From Nitrospira sp. (GTDB lineage: Bacteria > Nitrospirota > Nitrospiria > Nitrospirales > Nitrospiraceae), in contig CP060501.1 of NCBI GenBank assembly GCA_024760545.1, positions 4,232,036-4,296,035 of the forward strand: DNA of 64,000 nt. Reading direction: 5' to 3'. A program made the position numbers and the translations under genes. Every line of letters starts with the position of its first letter. The first letter of the stretch is position 1. The notes under the pieces are model-generated. The model did no database searches, was not told the origin of the DNA, and worked only from the letters and a program-made list of their open reading frames with translations. Positions 57,469-64,000 of this stretch are shown piece after piece.

Positions 57469-57928
57469 TTAGTCGGCTTATCCTTGAGCCTTGTCCGTAC
57501 CCGCCTGTGTCACTTGAAGGGCGAGCATTTCCCAATTTCCATATAGGGCGGATGGTCGCGTCGCCCATTATTTTCTTCTTCCCGCCAGTGGGTACACTCT
57601 CGCCAACCTCGAGCATGCCTGGCGCAGCATCCCCGGTCGGATCGGCTTGCACGATGTGCGGACTCACGATCTCCAATGCACTGCCGCATCCTGGTTGGCA
57701 ATCGATGGCGACAATTTTCCCGTGATTCAACAGGTCCTGAATCCTTCTAGCCTCACATGCACCCAGGTTTATGCCAGGCTCTCGCCCCATCGCGCCGCCA
57801 CCGCCTCGTGCTCTAGAACAAAACGAAAGGACACACGAGTGGCCGGGGTAAGCACAAGCGGGTCAGTTCTGTGCCATCGTGAATCCCCGAGCCGCAATAC
57901 GGGAGGCGCTGACGTTAGGGACACCTGA
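57469..57928 (+). pseudogene. tyrosine recombinase C-terminal remnant, copy B
   Basis: Near-identical to 3643-4105. The HDLRRT box is further damaged (HDVRTHDLQCTAASWL), but NFPVIQQVLN and TQVYARLS remain. Its tail after 57842 contains the sequence that recurs at 5945. Confidence 0.7.
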
Positions 57929-57950
57929 CCGTCGTCATTGTATGAGCGGC

Positions 57951-58133
57951 TTACGACTGCTTAACAGGATTATTTGGTTTGGTCAGGTGAGGGGCAATCT
58001 TAGAGAGGACTTCCCCGCAGTAGTACTCGATCAAAAGGGCTTCATCATGGGTGAGCGGTCGGTTCTGAGCAATAGTCGAGAGAATGTGTTCGCACGCTGA
58101 AGAGAATATATGGACTTCTTTTGCGAGCTCCAT
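57951..58133 (-). CDS. KEV/CEHIL small protein, copy B
   Basis: 60-aa protein nearly identical to 4126-4308 (two substitutions near the C-terminus: TKPNNPVKQS instead of TKSNNPAKQS). ATG 58133 follows AAAGGAG. Part of the duplicated cassette. Confidence 0.65.
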   Translation of the reverse strand: MELAKEVHIFSSACEHILSTIAQNRPLTHDEALLIEYYCGEVLSKIAPHLTKPNNPVKQS

Positions 58134-58256
58134 CAACGCTCCTTTCCCAGGCTTAAATGTGGCGGCATTCTGCCAGAAGCAGTGGTGGAGCCAATACCAT
58201 CCGAAAGGAGGGGGGCTCTGAGCGGCTCGCGGCACGAGCAGGGGAGTAGTCTTGGG

Positions 58257-58433
58257 TTACTTCTTGCGGCTACCCTTCTTCTTCGTAGCCTTACGCTTGC
58301 GTGTAGGTGTACATGGGTCACTCATGGTCGCGCCAGCCACTCCCCGAGCGAGTTTCGTGCGAGTAGCGGGATTCTTTCCGGGAAGCTTCTTAGGTACGGG
58401 GTTCATGTTCGCTTTGCGCTTGGGTTGTAACAT
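58257..58433 (-). CDS. Lys-rich 58-aa basic protein, copy B
   Basis: 58-aa protein MLQPKRKANMNPVPKKLPGK ... ATKKKGSRKK, differing from 4432-4608 at three positions (KAN for RTT region, T for M). Start and stop are conserved; GAGGAAGAC precedes the ATG. Basic tail suggests nucleic-acid contact (inference). Confidence 0.55.
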   Translation of the reverse strand: MLQPKRKANMNPVPKKLPGKNPATRTKLARGVAGATMSDPCTPTRKRKATKKKGSRKK

Positions 58434-58513
58434 GTCTTCCTCACGCCAAGTTAGTCGATTTTGGGTTCGACGGCAAAAAAATGTATCTTACGATCAAGAC
58501 TGAGATGCTGGGG

Positions 58514-58849
58514 CTAAAGAATGTAGGTCCCATACCTGCTCAGGATCCAGATTCTATTCGCGGTATGGCCTTCTTCTGTGACATACGCCTTGATCGTGTC
58601 ACCCGGCTTCACAGGATCCAACTTGGTGCTTTTGTCTACATGGAGTTTTATCCCTATCCCGTCCTCCTCTGCGATGCAGTAATACTTTCCGGCGATCGCC
58701 AACAACGTGCCCTTGATCGTACCCTTCGTGAGGCGTTCTTTACTCGTGGGGCTGGCTTCTTTCTCCGCCAGGGAATTGGCGGCATACATCACCGTGATTC
58801 CCGAGTTCAACAGTCCAATTGTGATTATCGATAGGATAATGGTTCTCAT
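58514..58849 (-). CDS. exported EKEASPT-family protein, copy 3, deletion fusion
   Basis: 111-aa exported protein from MRTIILSIITIGLLNSGITV. Up to YVTEEGHT it matches 4996-5307; then the natural TLQRDN is replaced by ANRIWILSRYGTYIL, the end of the neighbouring membrane protein. A deletion of about 290 bases relative to copy A removed most of that gene and joined the two. The signal peptide and beta domain are complete, so the product may still fold. Confidence 0.65.
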   Translation of the reverse strand: MRTIILSIITIGLLNSGITVMYAANSLAEKEASPTSKERLTKGTIKGTLLAIAGKYYCIAEEDGIGIKLHVDKSTKLDPVKPGDTIKAYVTEEGHTANRIWILSRYGTYIL

Positions 58850-59000
58850 AAAGCCTCCATGAAGTGCTGAACCATTGTTGCGCAGCACAGCCAGGCCAAG
58901 AACTGGGCATGTACCTGGCTGTATGAGCGGCTTACGGCTGAGCCAGCAGGAGTACTCGATTTGGGCAGGTGAGGCGGGATCTTGGAGGGAAGCGCCGCTT

Positions 59001-59255
59001 CTAATTCGTGTTGAGCTGTTTGACTCGGTCTGGAATCTGCGAGATCTTGGTGTTGATGTCGCCCAGTAGCTTCCATGCACTATCTCGCGCCGCTTTGCCA
59101 CATGGCGTCATTTGCAGAGCCACGAGCACTGTTTTCAGGCGTGCCTCCAATTCTATTTGTTCCAGTTCGAGGTCCTCGCGCAGCTTGATCACCCTTTCTT
59201 CGACCGATGCAGAAGGTTGCACTTTGGTGAGCAAATTCTCCGTCTCACTGGTCAC
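59001..59255 (-). CDS. small helical protein, copy B
   Basis: 84 aa from GTG 59255, nearly identical to 5458-5712 (SASVEERV for SEPVEERV; final NTN for NKN). The same overlap with the lipoprotein gene is kept. Function unknown. Confidence 0.5.
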   Translation of the reverse strand: MTSETENLLTKVQPSASVEERVIKLREDLELEQIELEARLKTVLVALQMTPCGKAARDSAWKLLGDINTKISQIPDRVKQLNTN

Positions 59256-59415
59256 GAGTTGGTTCTCTTGCACATACGCAGGGAACGCCAGTTTCCAGAT
59301 TGGTGGGAACAAACATGGGTTCTCCATCGGGACACGTACCTTCTCGGATCGTGCCCCCTGTGCAGAAAATCAATGGTAAGGAGAGTAGAGGGAGAATGGC
59401 GAGTAGGCGGTACAT
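59245..59415 (-). CDS. small lipoprotein, copy B
   Basis: 56-aa protein MYRLLAILPLLSLPLIFCTG, with lipobox-like LIFC, then TCPDGEPMFVPTNLETGVPC. Substitutions relative to copy A lie mainly in the signal peptide, which suggests selection on the mature part. Start uncertain for lack of a spaced ribosome site. Confidence 0.5.
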   Translation of the reverse strand: MYRLLAILPLLSLPLIFCTGGTIREGTCPDGEPMFVPTNLETGVPCVCAREPTRDQ

Positions 59416-59514
59416 TCCTCTGTCAACATACGTCCCAGGCCCAATGAGGACAACTGGGCCTTCTCCCTGACTACGAAGGCCGTGGATTGAGCGCTGCAAG
59501 CGCAGGCGGGATTC

Positions 59515-59574
59515 TTCCCGCGGAGTTTCCTGGGTACAGGGGGTCATGGTCGCTTTTCGTTTGGGTTGAAGCAT
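59515..59574 (-). pseudogene. Lys-rich protein remnant, third copy
   Basis: MLQPKRKATM matches the Lys-rich gene, then one extra C shifts the frame; in the shifted frame PVPRKLRGKNPA continues the match before it ends. No basic tail remains. Confidence 0.55.
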
Positions 59575-59784
59575 GCCTCCATGATGCCAGACCGATGGAT
59601 GCATTGCTTGATGTAGTCTCGGTTCGGGTCACGGGTTCGGTGACGACTCTGCAGCAACCCCTCTAATTACTCTTTCCGCCTTGCACGTAGAATAGTTGCC
59701 CTCCTACAATACGCCGCGCGGTAGTGGGTCAGTTTCGATTTCTTAAATATTGCCTCTGCTTAAGCGGTCATGTAAGCTAGGGGC

Positions 59785-60051
59785 ATGAAGAAAAACAAAC
59801 CATCTACCGACATCAATGTGACTGCTCATGACATTCTGCAAGCTATCACCGGCGAACCTGCTGGGACAACTTCAGTTAAGAAGAAGCCTGCCGGTATTCC
59901 CACCAAAAATCCTGCCGCTGTCGCTCTAGGCCGCTTAGGAGGGCTGAAGGGTGGCAAGGCAAGGGCGGCGAAGCTCTCGGCCAAGAAGAGATCCGAGATA
60001 GCTAAGAAAGCCGCCCAAACTCGCTGGAGGCATAACCCAGCGAATTTATAG
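59785..60051 (+). CDS. basic Ala/Lys-rich protein with GGLKGGKAR motif
   Basis: 88-aa protein. The C-terminal half AVALGRLGGLKGGKARAAKL and SAKKRSEIAKKAAQTRW is a common conserved motif of small basic bacterial proteins (KGG-like), probably nucleic-acid binding. The N-terminal half is variable. No ribosome site stands out; AT-rich promoter-like DNA lies upstream. It precedes the HicBA pair by 120 bases. Confidence 0.65.
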   Translation: MKKNKPSTDINVTAHDILQAITGEPAGTTSVKKKPAGIPTKNPAAVALGRLGGLKGGKARAAKLSAKKRSEIAKKAAQTRWRHNPANL

Positions 60052-60173
60052 ACTCCCGCAATAGATAGAATTACGGGCTATCTTTCATTTTTTTGGATAA
60101 GCTATACTTCTTGTAGTTTTATATACGTTTTATACATAGGGACGGTCTATAGCTCCTCGGCCAGGAGAGCTGT

Positions 60174-60494
60174 ATGAAAATAAACGATTTAATACTTCGT
60201 TGTTATGCGGAAGAGGAAAAGGATGGCACTTGGTTTGCCATTTGTCTAGACCTGAACATTTATGCTCGTGGCGATAGCTATGAAGAGGCACGTACTAAGC
60301 TAAATAAATTGGCTATTTGCTATCTGAGAGAAGCCATAGAGGAAGATTCACAGTATTTCGACGATCTGGTCCCAAGACGTGCTCCATTGGGATTTTGGAT
60401 GCGATATGTATATGGAAAGGTTTTGAGCCTATTTTCTGAAAATTCTACACACGGATTCACTATGCATCTCCCAATGATTCCTGCTGCCTGCTAG
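60174..60494 (+). CDS. hicB: HicB-family antitoxin
   Basis: 106-aa protein with a HicB-like partial RNase H fold: LILRCYAEEEKDGTWFAICL, DLNIYARGDSYEEARTKLNK and a long C-terminal extension. HicB neutralises HicA and binds operator DNA; no HTH or RHH domain is obvious here. GGAGAGCTGT precedes the ATG. The stop overlaps the hicA start (TAGTG), so the genes are coupled. Order hicB-hicA is less common than hicA-hicB. Confidence 0.78.
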   Translation: MKINDLILRCYAEEEKDGTWFAICLDLNIYARGDSYEEARTKLNKLAICYLREAIEEDSQYFDDLVPRRAPLGFWMRYVYGKVLSLFSENSTHGFTMHLPMIPAAC

Positions 60495-60733
60495 TGCCTT
60501 TCAAGCCGCTCCCCTGTCGTATTGTTCGGGCCATTCTCACGGAACTTGGTTTTATTGAAAAACCCTGCCGGTCGGGTACTTCTCATGAGCAATGGGAAAA
60601 GATTGAGAATGGGCATTTCTATAAAGTGACCATTGATTGTCATCGTGGCGAAGTAAAGGCATCTGACATTAAGAGTATTATTGGGCAAGCCGGATTAACC
60701 AAGAAAGAGTTCTGGAAACTAGCAGGGCTGTGA
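60494..60733 (+). CDS. hicA: HicA-family mRNA interferase toxin
   Basis: 79-aa dsRBD-like HicA (YcfA) toxin from GTG 60494: IVRAILTELGFIEKPCRSGT, SHEQWEKIENGHFYKVTIDC and VKASDIKSIIGQAGLTKKEF. The catalytic His is in GTSHEQW. HicA cleaves mRNA and stops growth when HicB is lost. It stabilises the element (inference). Length is slightly above the usual 60-80 aa. Confidence 0.85.
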   Translation: MPFKPLPCRIVRAILTELGFIEKPCRSGTSHEQWEKIENGHFYKVTIDCHRGEVKASDIKSIIGQAGLTKKEFWKLAGL

Positions 60734-60777
60734 ATATACCTACCATCTACGTACATTAGCATCTCTTTGCTTTTGCT

Positions 60778-61302
60778 TTGATAGGCATCGCATCTGTTGT
60801 TCATCGTCCTGGCTATGTCGAACGATATAAAGACCGTTACAAGAATTCTCTGTGGTTCATGTGTAGGACCGCATTTACTATCTTAGTAGAGCGTTCAGTA
60901 AAGTATGCGGATGAGAATGGTCGAACGCTCGAAATTGTGTTTGAGGGAGCAGGTAAGAGAGAGGATAGGGACATGATACTTTATCTAAAGGAACTCAAAC
61001 GGACCGGCAATCCATTTAGTCAAAGTGCCTCTGAAGGCTATGCCCCATTGACAGGACCTGATTTTCAGCGTGTAATTTTAGGTGAGCCGCATCGGAAGAC
61101 TAAGCTCGTGCCCATGCTACAGATTGCCGACTTAATTTTGTATCCAATCGCAAAGGGCGGGTACGAGACGACATATCAATCCTATTTCAGGCTCATGGAA
61201 GGTGGAAAACTAATTGACTGCGCGTTGTCGAATGATCAAAAGGCACTGCGAGGAATAAAGTATAGTTGTTTTGATTTCAAAAAAACTAAAGGCCCGGAGT
61301 GA
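60778..61302 (+). pseudogene. DUF3800 protein, 5'-truncated
   Basis: The frame from 60778 matches the C-terminal two-thirds of DUF3800 proteins: FTILVERSVKYADENGRTLE, IVFEGAGKREDRDMILYLKE, LVPMLQIADLILYPIAKGGY. The N-terminal strand with the conserved DES/DExG acidic motif is missing, and no ATG with a ribosome site is present. DUF3800 proteins are RNase H-like and often element-borne. Probably inactive. Confidence 0.65.
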
Positions 61303-61317
61303 AATCCGGGCCTTTAG
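61286..61317. terminator. intrinsic terminator after DUF3800
   Basis: CTAAAGGCCCGGA (61286-61298) and TCCGGGCCTTTAG (61305-61317) form a perfect 13-base stem with a 6-base loop, flanked by A-run and TTT. It works in both directions and overlaps the last codons of the DUF3800 frame. Confidence 0.7.
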
Positions 61318-61536
61318 TCGGCTTGCTAGCTATACGCAAACCCCAGGGCAATGCCCCTATATCTGACTAAAACTGATATAAAACAGGTTCAAGAAATTTC
61401 TTGGCTGACGATATTTCATTGAGTAATCATATATTTATAAATTGGCACTGACAGTCAAGAATACACTTAAGAATGACCTGATATGGCTTGTGATCGCCTA
61501 AAGAATGTCGTGAGCAGCAAGGCTGGGATGTTTCAT
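61318..61536. other. intergenic, nothing recognised
   Basis: No supported feature. Confidence 0.4.
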
Positions 61537-61725
61537 CTACCCTTCGAGACCCTGCTTCTGCTGCCAAATCTCGAAGAAGGTCCGAAGGCTATCTATGGCT
61601 AAGGCTACGGTCTCTACTTGTATGTGTGTAAGCGGACCGTCCCGCTGCAGATACGTCTCGAGCGAAGAACTGGCAGCCAGGAATTTGGCGACCAACCGTT
61701 GGGCAATTATCTCATCAGGAGTCAT
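61537..61725 (-). CDS. hypothetical protein
   Basis: 62-aa helical protein MTPDEIIAQRLVAKFLAASS, LETYLQRDGPLTHIQVETVA then LAIDSLRTFFEIWQQ. The GPLTHIQ turn between two helices recalls the PLTxDEA turn of the KEV/CEHIL family, so it may be a distant member. Function unknown. Confidence 0.5.
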   Translation of the reverse strand: MTPDEIIAQRLVAKFLAASSSLETYLQRDGPLTHIQVETVALAIDSLRTFFEIWQQKQGLEG

Positions 61726-61881
61726 ACGATCATCTTACATCACGCTTCAAGCAGGTGCATTATGAGATCCAGCGCTTCATTCCAGGACCAACAGAAGGGG
61801 ACATGCCTAGTAAACCAGGATTACACTTCGCGAAGTCCGGGCAAAGCCTGCATTCTGCGGCGACCATGAAAGTCTGTAAAG

Positions 61882-62676
61882 ATGCGAACTGAGCAGGACG
61901 TAGTTCGAGCTTGGACAGCCAATGAAATCCTTTTGCGCGAGAAAGTGCACCCGCTTGTCATCGAGCCTTTGGGGCAGCCCCCTGGACTTCGAACTGAAAC
62001 AGAGTGAGAGTACATTCTCGCCGCCTTTCTTGGCCGTTGCTTTGATTCCTTTAGGTCAATCCAAGTCTTATGTAATCCAAAGAATGAGGCTCACCTGTGG
62101 ATCGATGCATACATTCTTAGCCGCTCAATATTTGAAGTGGATGTAACATTACGCTGGTGCAAGAAGAAACCATGTAACCTTGATAGGTTTGTGGATGATT
62201 ATCATTTGAAGGTCGCCCAAATGTTTGATTCGCTTTCCGAGCCACAAAAGGCTGATGTGGCGTCAGAGAGGCAAGCGCAGATACGGGAGCGAGAAGCGAG
62301 GGTTCTTGAGAGGTATCAACGCGGACATGGAACGATGAGTGTCATGAAGAGCCTTGAACAGATTTGCAAAGAACTGAGTCAGAACGAGCCCGAGCCAAAT
62401 ACCCTATGGGAATATAACAAACTCTACAGAGAAGCATCGAGTTTTGCGCATCCCACTATGTGGCACCTCTTCTCATATCGCGCCAAGCTTTCACCCGTTA
62501 CTGAAGTGACTCCCTCGCCGGATACCGGATATTGGGCACTCCTGATTTCCGGAGGGTGCTTCTTACGCATTCTGGGACAATGGAATAATCAGTTCAAGCG
62601 TCTGCCGGAACCGCAACCGTTCGAATGGATGGTCGAATGGGAAAGGACGTCAGGACAGGATAAGAATGATCATTAG
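61882..62676 (+). pseudogene. DUF5677-like protein with an internal stop
   Basis: A 265-codon frame starting MRTEQDVVRAWTANEILLRE is interrupted only by TGA at 62005-62007 (TETE-stop-EYILAAFLGR). The remainder reads HLWIDAYILSRSIFEVDVTL, a helical DUF5677-like middle (YNKLYREASSFAHPTMWHLF) and a C-terminal helix. A single substitution would restore it. Family call is tentative; role unknown. Confidence 0.6.
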
Positions 62677-62747
62677 GCTCATGAAGGGATTACTTGCATT
62701 GGGGATGGGGGAAAGAGACCAATTAGGGAGATACGATTAGAGATGTC

Positions 62748-62776
62748 TTGACAGATATTTTGGAGTGTGTTAGGGT
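62748..62776 (+). promoter_or_regulatory. promoter of the element 3 replication leader
   Basis: TTGACA (62748-62753), exactly 17 bases, TAGGGT (62771-62776). The transcript would start near 62783 and run through the structured leader into alpA. Confidence 0.6.
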
Positions 62777-62782
62777 GCTTTT

Positions 62783-62932
62783 GTCAAAATAGTGACGACG
62801 ATCTTAGTCGGTGGAGAGGCTGACAGCCTCGAAGATCCCAAAGGACTTCCACCGATGAGCGCGGTAAGCTGACAGCTAGGCCGAGCGAGACGTGATCCAG
62901 GATACTAACTGGTCACCTCACTCGGCCTTTTT
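62783..62932 (+). ncRNA. structured leader RNA with terminator, element 3
   Basis: Downstream of the promoter, CGGTGGA (62809-62815) pairs with TCCACCG (62848-62854) and encloses the hairpin GAGGCTgacAGCCTC (62816-62830). A second small hairpin AGCTgacAGCT lies near 62868-62878. The end is a long terminator: GGCCGAGCGAG (62879-62889) with CTCACTCGGCC (62917-62927) and T5, with an inner GTGATCCAG/CTGGTCAC stem. The alpA start is 38 bases after the T-run. A short RNA of about 150 bases is predicted, as in termination-based immunity of P4-like satellites. Confidence 0.6.
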
Positions 62933-62969
62933 ATTTGTCCGACAGGTGGCCGAACCCAGGAGGCACGCC

Positions 62970-63188
62970 ATGCCGGACAATATCTCCAACCATTCTGCGG
63001 TTCTTCGCATCAAAGACATTCAGCGCCTGATCTCACTGAGTCGCAGTGCGATCTATTCTCGCTTGTCAGACCTCGACTTCCCAAGACCAATCAAACTCGG
63101 ACCTCGTGCAATCGGTTGGCTGAAATCTGACATCGAAGCGTGGCTTGCAGGTCGGCCTCGCTCTGCAGATAGCAGGAGGGCGAAATGA
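62970..63188 (+). CDS. AlpA-family regulator, element 3
   Basis: 72-aa AlpA-type HTH protein: VLRIKDIQRLISLSRSAIYS, FPRPIKLGPRAIGWLKSDIE and AWLAGRPRS. It aligns with 7779-8018 but DNA and N-terminus are diverged. CCAGGAGG precedes ATG 62970. Overlaps the 55-aa gene by four bases. Confidence 0.85.
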   Translation: MPDNISNHSAVLRIKDIQRLISLSRSAIYSRLSDLDFPRPIKLGPRAIGWLKSDIEAWLAGRPRSADSRRAK

Positions 63189-63352
63189 GTCATTCAAAAG
63201 GTTTTGAGCCCATCGGCGACATAATCCCAGACGTTCTGAAAAAGATTTCCCAGTGCGCTGAGCTGCGCCTTCGGCTCGAAGCGGAGCTTGGCAGACCAGT
63301 CAAAGATGATGAATTTCGTGTTCAGGCGGAAAGGGCAGGGTGCTGGCTATGA
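63185..63352 (+). CDS. 55-aa conserved protein, element 3
   Basis: 55-aa protein MSHSKGFEPIGDIIPDVLKK ... DDEFRVQAERAGCWL. Same length, position and overlaps as 8015-8182, with about 40% shared residues (GFE..G.I...L..IS..AELR.R.EAE). The divergence followed by near identity of the next gene marks a recombination boundary. Confidence 0.7.
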   Translation: MSHSKGFEPIGDIIPDVLKKISQCAELRLRLEAELGRPVKDDEFRVQAERAGCWL

Positions 63353-63855
63353 GTCATCCCATCCTCGACCAGATCATCACCTCCACACATGCCAAGCAGA
63401 ACGGGTCGGACCAATGGCTGGGGCATTGCCCCGCCCACGGATCCCGGCAGAACCGTGACCTGAGTATTGCCCTGCGGGACGACAAGATCCTCCTCAACTG
63501 CTTCGCCGCCTGTCAGACCGAAGCGGTCTGTGGTGCGCTCGGCCTTGGCCTCACTGACCTGTTCCTCACAGCTCGAACCACTCCCAATGCGATGCGCCCT
63601 CGAACTCCATCGAAGCCGGTGGATCGTGCACACATTGCTTTTCAATTCGAGCTCGGTGCTCTCGATCGGCGCATGCGCGCCGAGCGGGTGCTCGAACAGG
63701 CTTCTGGACAGAATTGTGAAGTGACCGATAATGAACGGGACACGCTCATGGGGATTGTGGCGCGGGCTTATGAAGACCTCGAGCGTGCAGAATGGCTCGA
63801 AGGCCTGGCTGACCACTTCCGTGAGTACTCCATCCGTCAAGGAAAGGCGGCATGA
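63349..63855 (+). CDS. CHC2-type zinc-finger primase-like protein, second copy
   Basis: 168-aa protein differing from 8179-8685 by essentially one residue (MSHPILDQ for MSHPTLDQ). Zinc ligands Cys27, His30, Cys51 and Cys55 are kept. Near identity at DNA level while upstream genes are diverged indicates recent exchange or duplication of the replication module. Confidence 0.82.
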   Translation: MSHPILDQIITSTHAKQNGSDQWLGHCPAHGSRQNRDLSIALRDDKILLNCFAACQTEAVCGALGLGLTDLFLTARTTPNAMRPRTPSKPVDRAHIAFQFELGALDRRMRAERVLEQASGQNCEVTDNERDTLMGIVARAYEDLERAEWLEGLADHFREYSIRQGKAA

Positions 63856-64000
63856 TGGACGTAGCTGAGCTGGCAACCCTGTCTCGCCAGCACCTCTTGT
63901 CTGAATCCTCTGAGGACCTCCTGCTGACCCATACGGAAGTGAGCGGGCTGCATCGGCTGACCTCTCAGTCCTACCCACTGGAGTTTGTATTCGATCGGCT
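63852..64000 (+). CDS. RepA-like helicase, second copy, cut by window edge
   Basis: The first 49 codons of a second copy of the RepA-like gene at 8682-9983 (MMDVAELATLSRQHLLSESS), with no difference that I can see. It continues past the right edge. Confidence 0.8.
   Translation, partial: MMDVAELATLSRQHLLSESSEDLLLTHTEVSGLHRLTSQSYPLEFVFDR

Overview
The window reads as chromosomal DNA of a Nitrospira-type bacterium. This is inferred from gene content, not from a marker gene: moderate GC, PRC-barrel, DUF4142, DUF3309, YtxH, DUF3015 and Cys-rich copper-bundle proteins, many small exported proteins, and strong AGGAGG ribosome sites. Almost all of it looks like accessory DNA. The strongest structural clue is a 45-base sequence at 12258-12302 and 28811-28855. 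Read on the minus strand it is the 3' half of a tRNA gene (anticodon loop, T arm, acceptor strand and CCA; the anticodon appears to be TGT, Thr). Each copy lies directly at the 3' end of a tyrosine recombinase gene, and neither is followed by the 5' half of a tRNA. I therefore read the window as part of a tandem array of elements integrated in one tRNA-Thr gene. Element 1 runs from before base 1 to about 12.30 kb, element 2 from 12.30 to 28.86 kb, and element 3 from 28.86 kb to beyond the right edge.

Element 1 holds a truncated alcohol dehydrogenase with SnoaL-like and SDR genes (1-1277), then a cassette of small genes (1278-6030). After these come a HigBA-like toxin-antitoxin pair with a DUF3467 gene (6.2-7.6 kb) and a replication and recombination module (7.6-12.4 kb). 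That module comprises a structured leader with a terminator, AlpA, a 55-aa protein, a CHC2 zinc-finger primase-like protein, a RepA-like ATPase, an iteron-like repeat field, an HTH protein, an XRE regulator and the integrase. Element 2 carries an SGNH hydrolase, a secreted phosphoesterase, a methyltransferase, a thermonuclease, a large AAA ATPase broken by one stop codon, DUF4142, and its own replication and integration module (24.0-28.9 kb).

Element 3 (28.9-64 kb) is a stress and envelope island. It encodes a BrkB-type membrane protein, a CDF metal exporter, a low-affinity iron permease-like protein, PRC-barrel, DUF4142, DUF3309, YtxH, SRPBCC, DUF3015, hemerythrin, Csp-like, DUF2127, DedA and DUF72 proteins, and two MEDS-domain sensors around a response regulator. 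From 56.5 kb it repeats the small-gene cassette of element 1. HicBA and remnants of DUF3800 and DUF5677-like genes follow, and then a second leader-AlpA-55aa-primase-helicase module whose primase and helicase DNA is almost identical to element 1. The matching integrase should lie a few kb past the right edge.

The region is rich in paralogues and decay. Recurrent small families include IPWLP (3 copies), KEV/CEHIL (4), WHLTPRGW (3), EKEASPT exported proteins (3), DUF4142 (3), MEDS (2) and a Lys-rich 58-aa protein (2 plus a remnant). There are thermonuclease, integrase, pyrophosphatase and alcohol dehydrogenase remnants, several single-codon or frameshift pseudogenes, and a dispersed intergenic repeat (GGGTCCCATATTGG...) always in the same orientation. 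No CRISPR array, rRNA or complete tRNA gene was seen.
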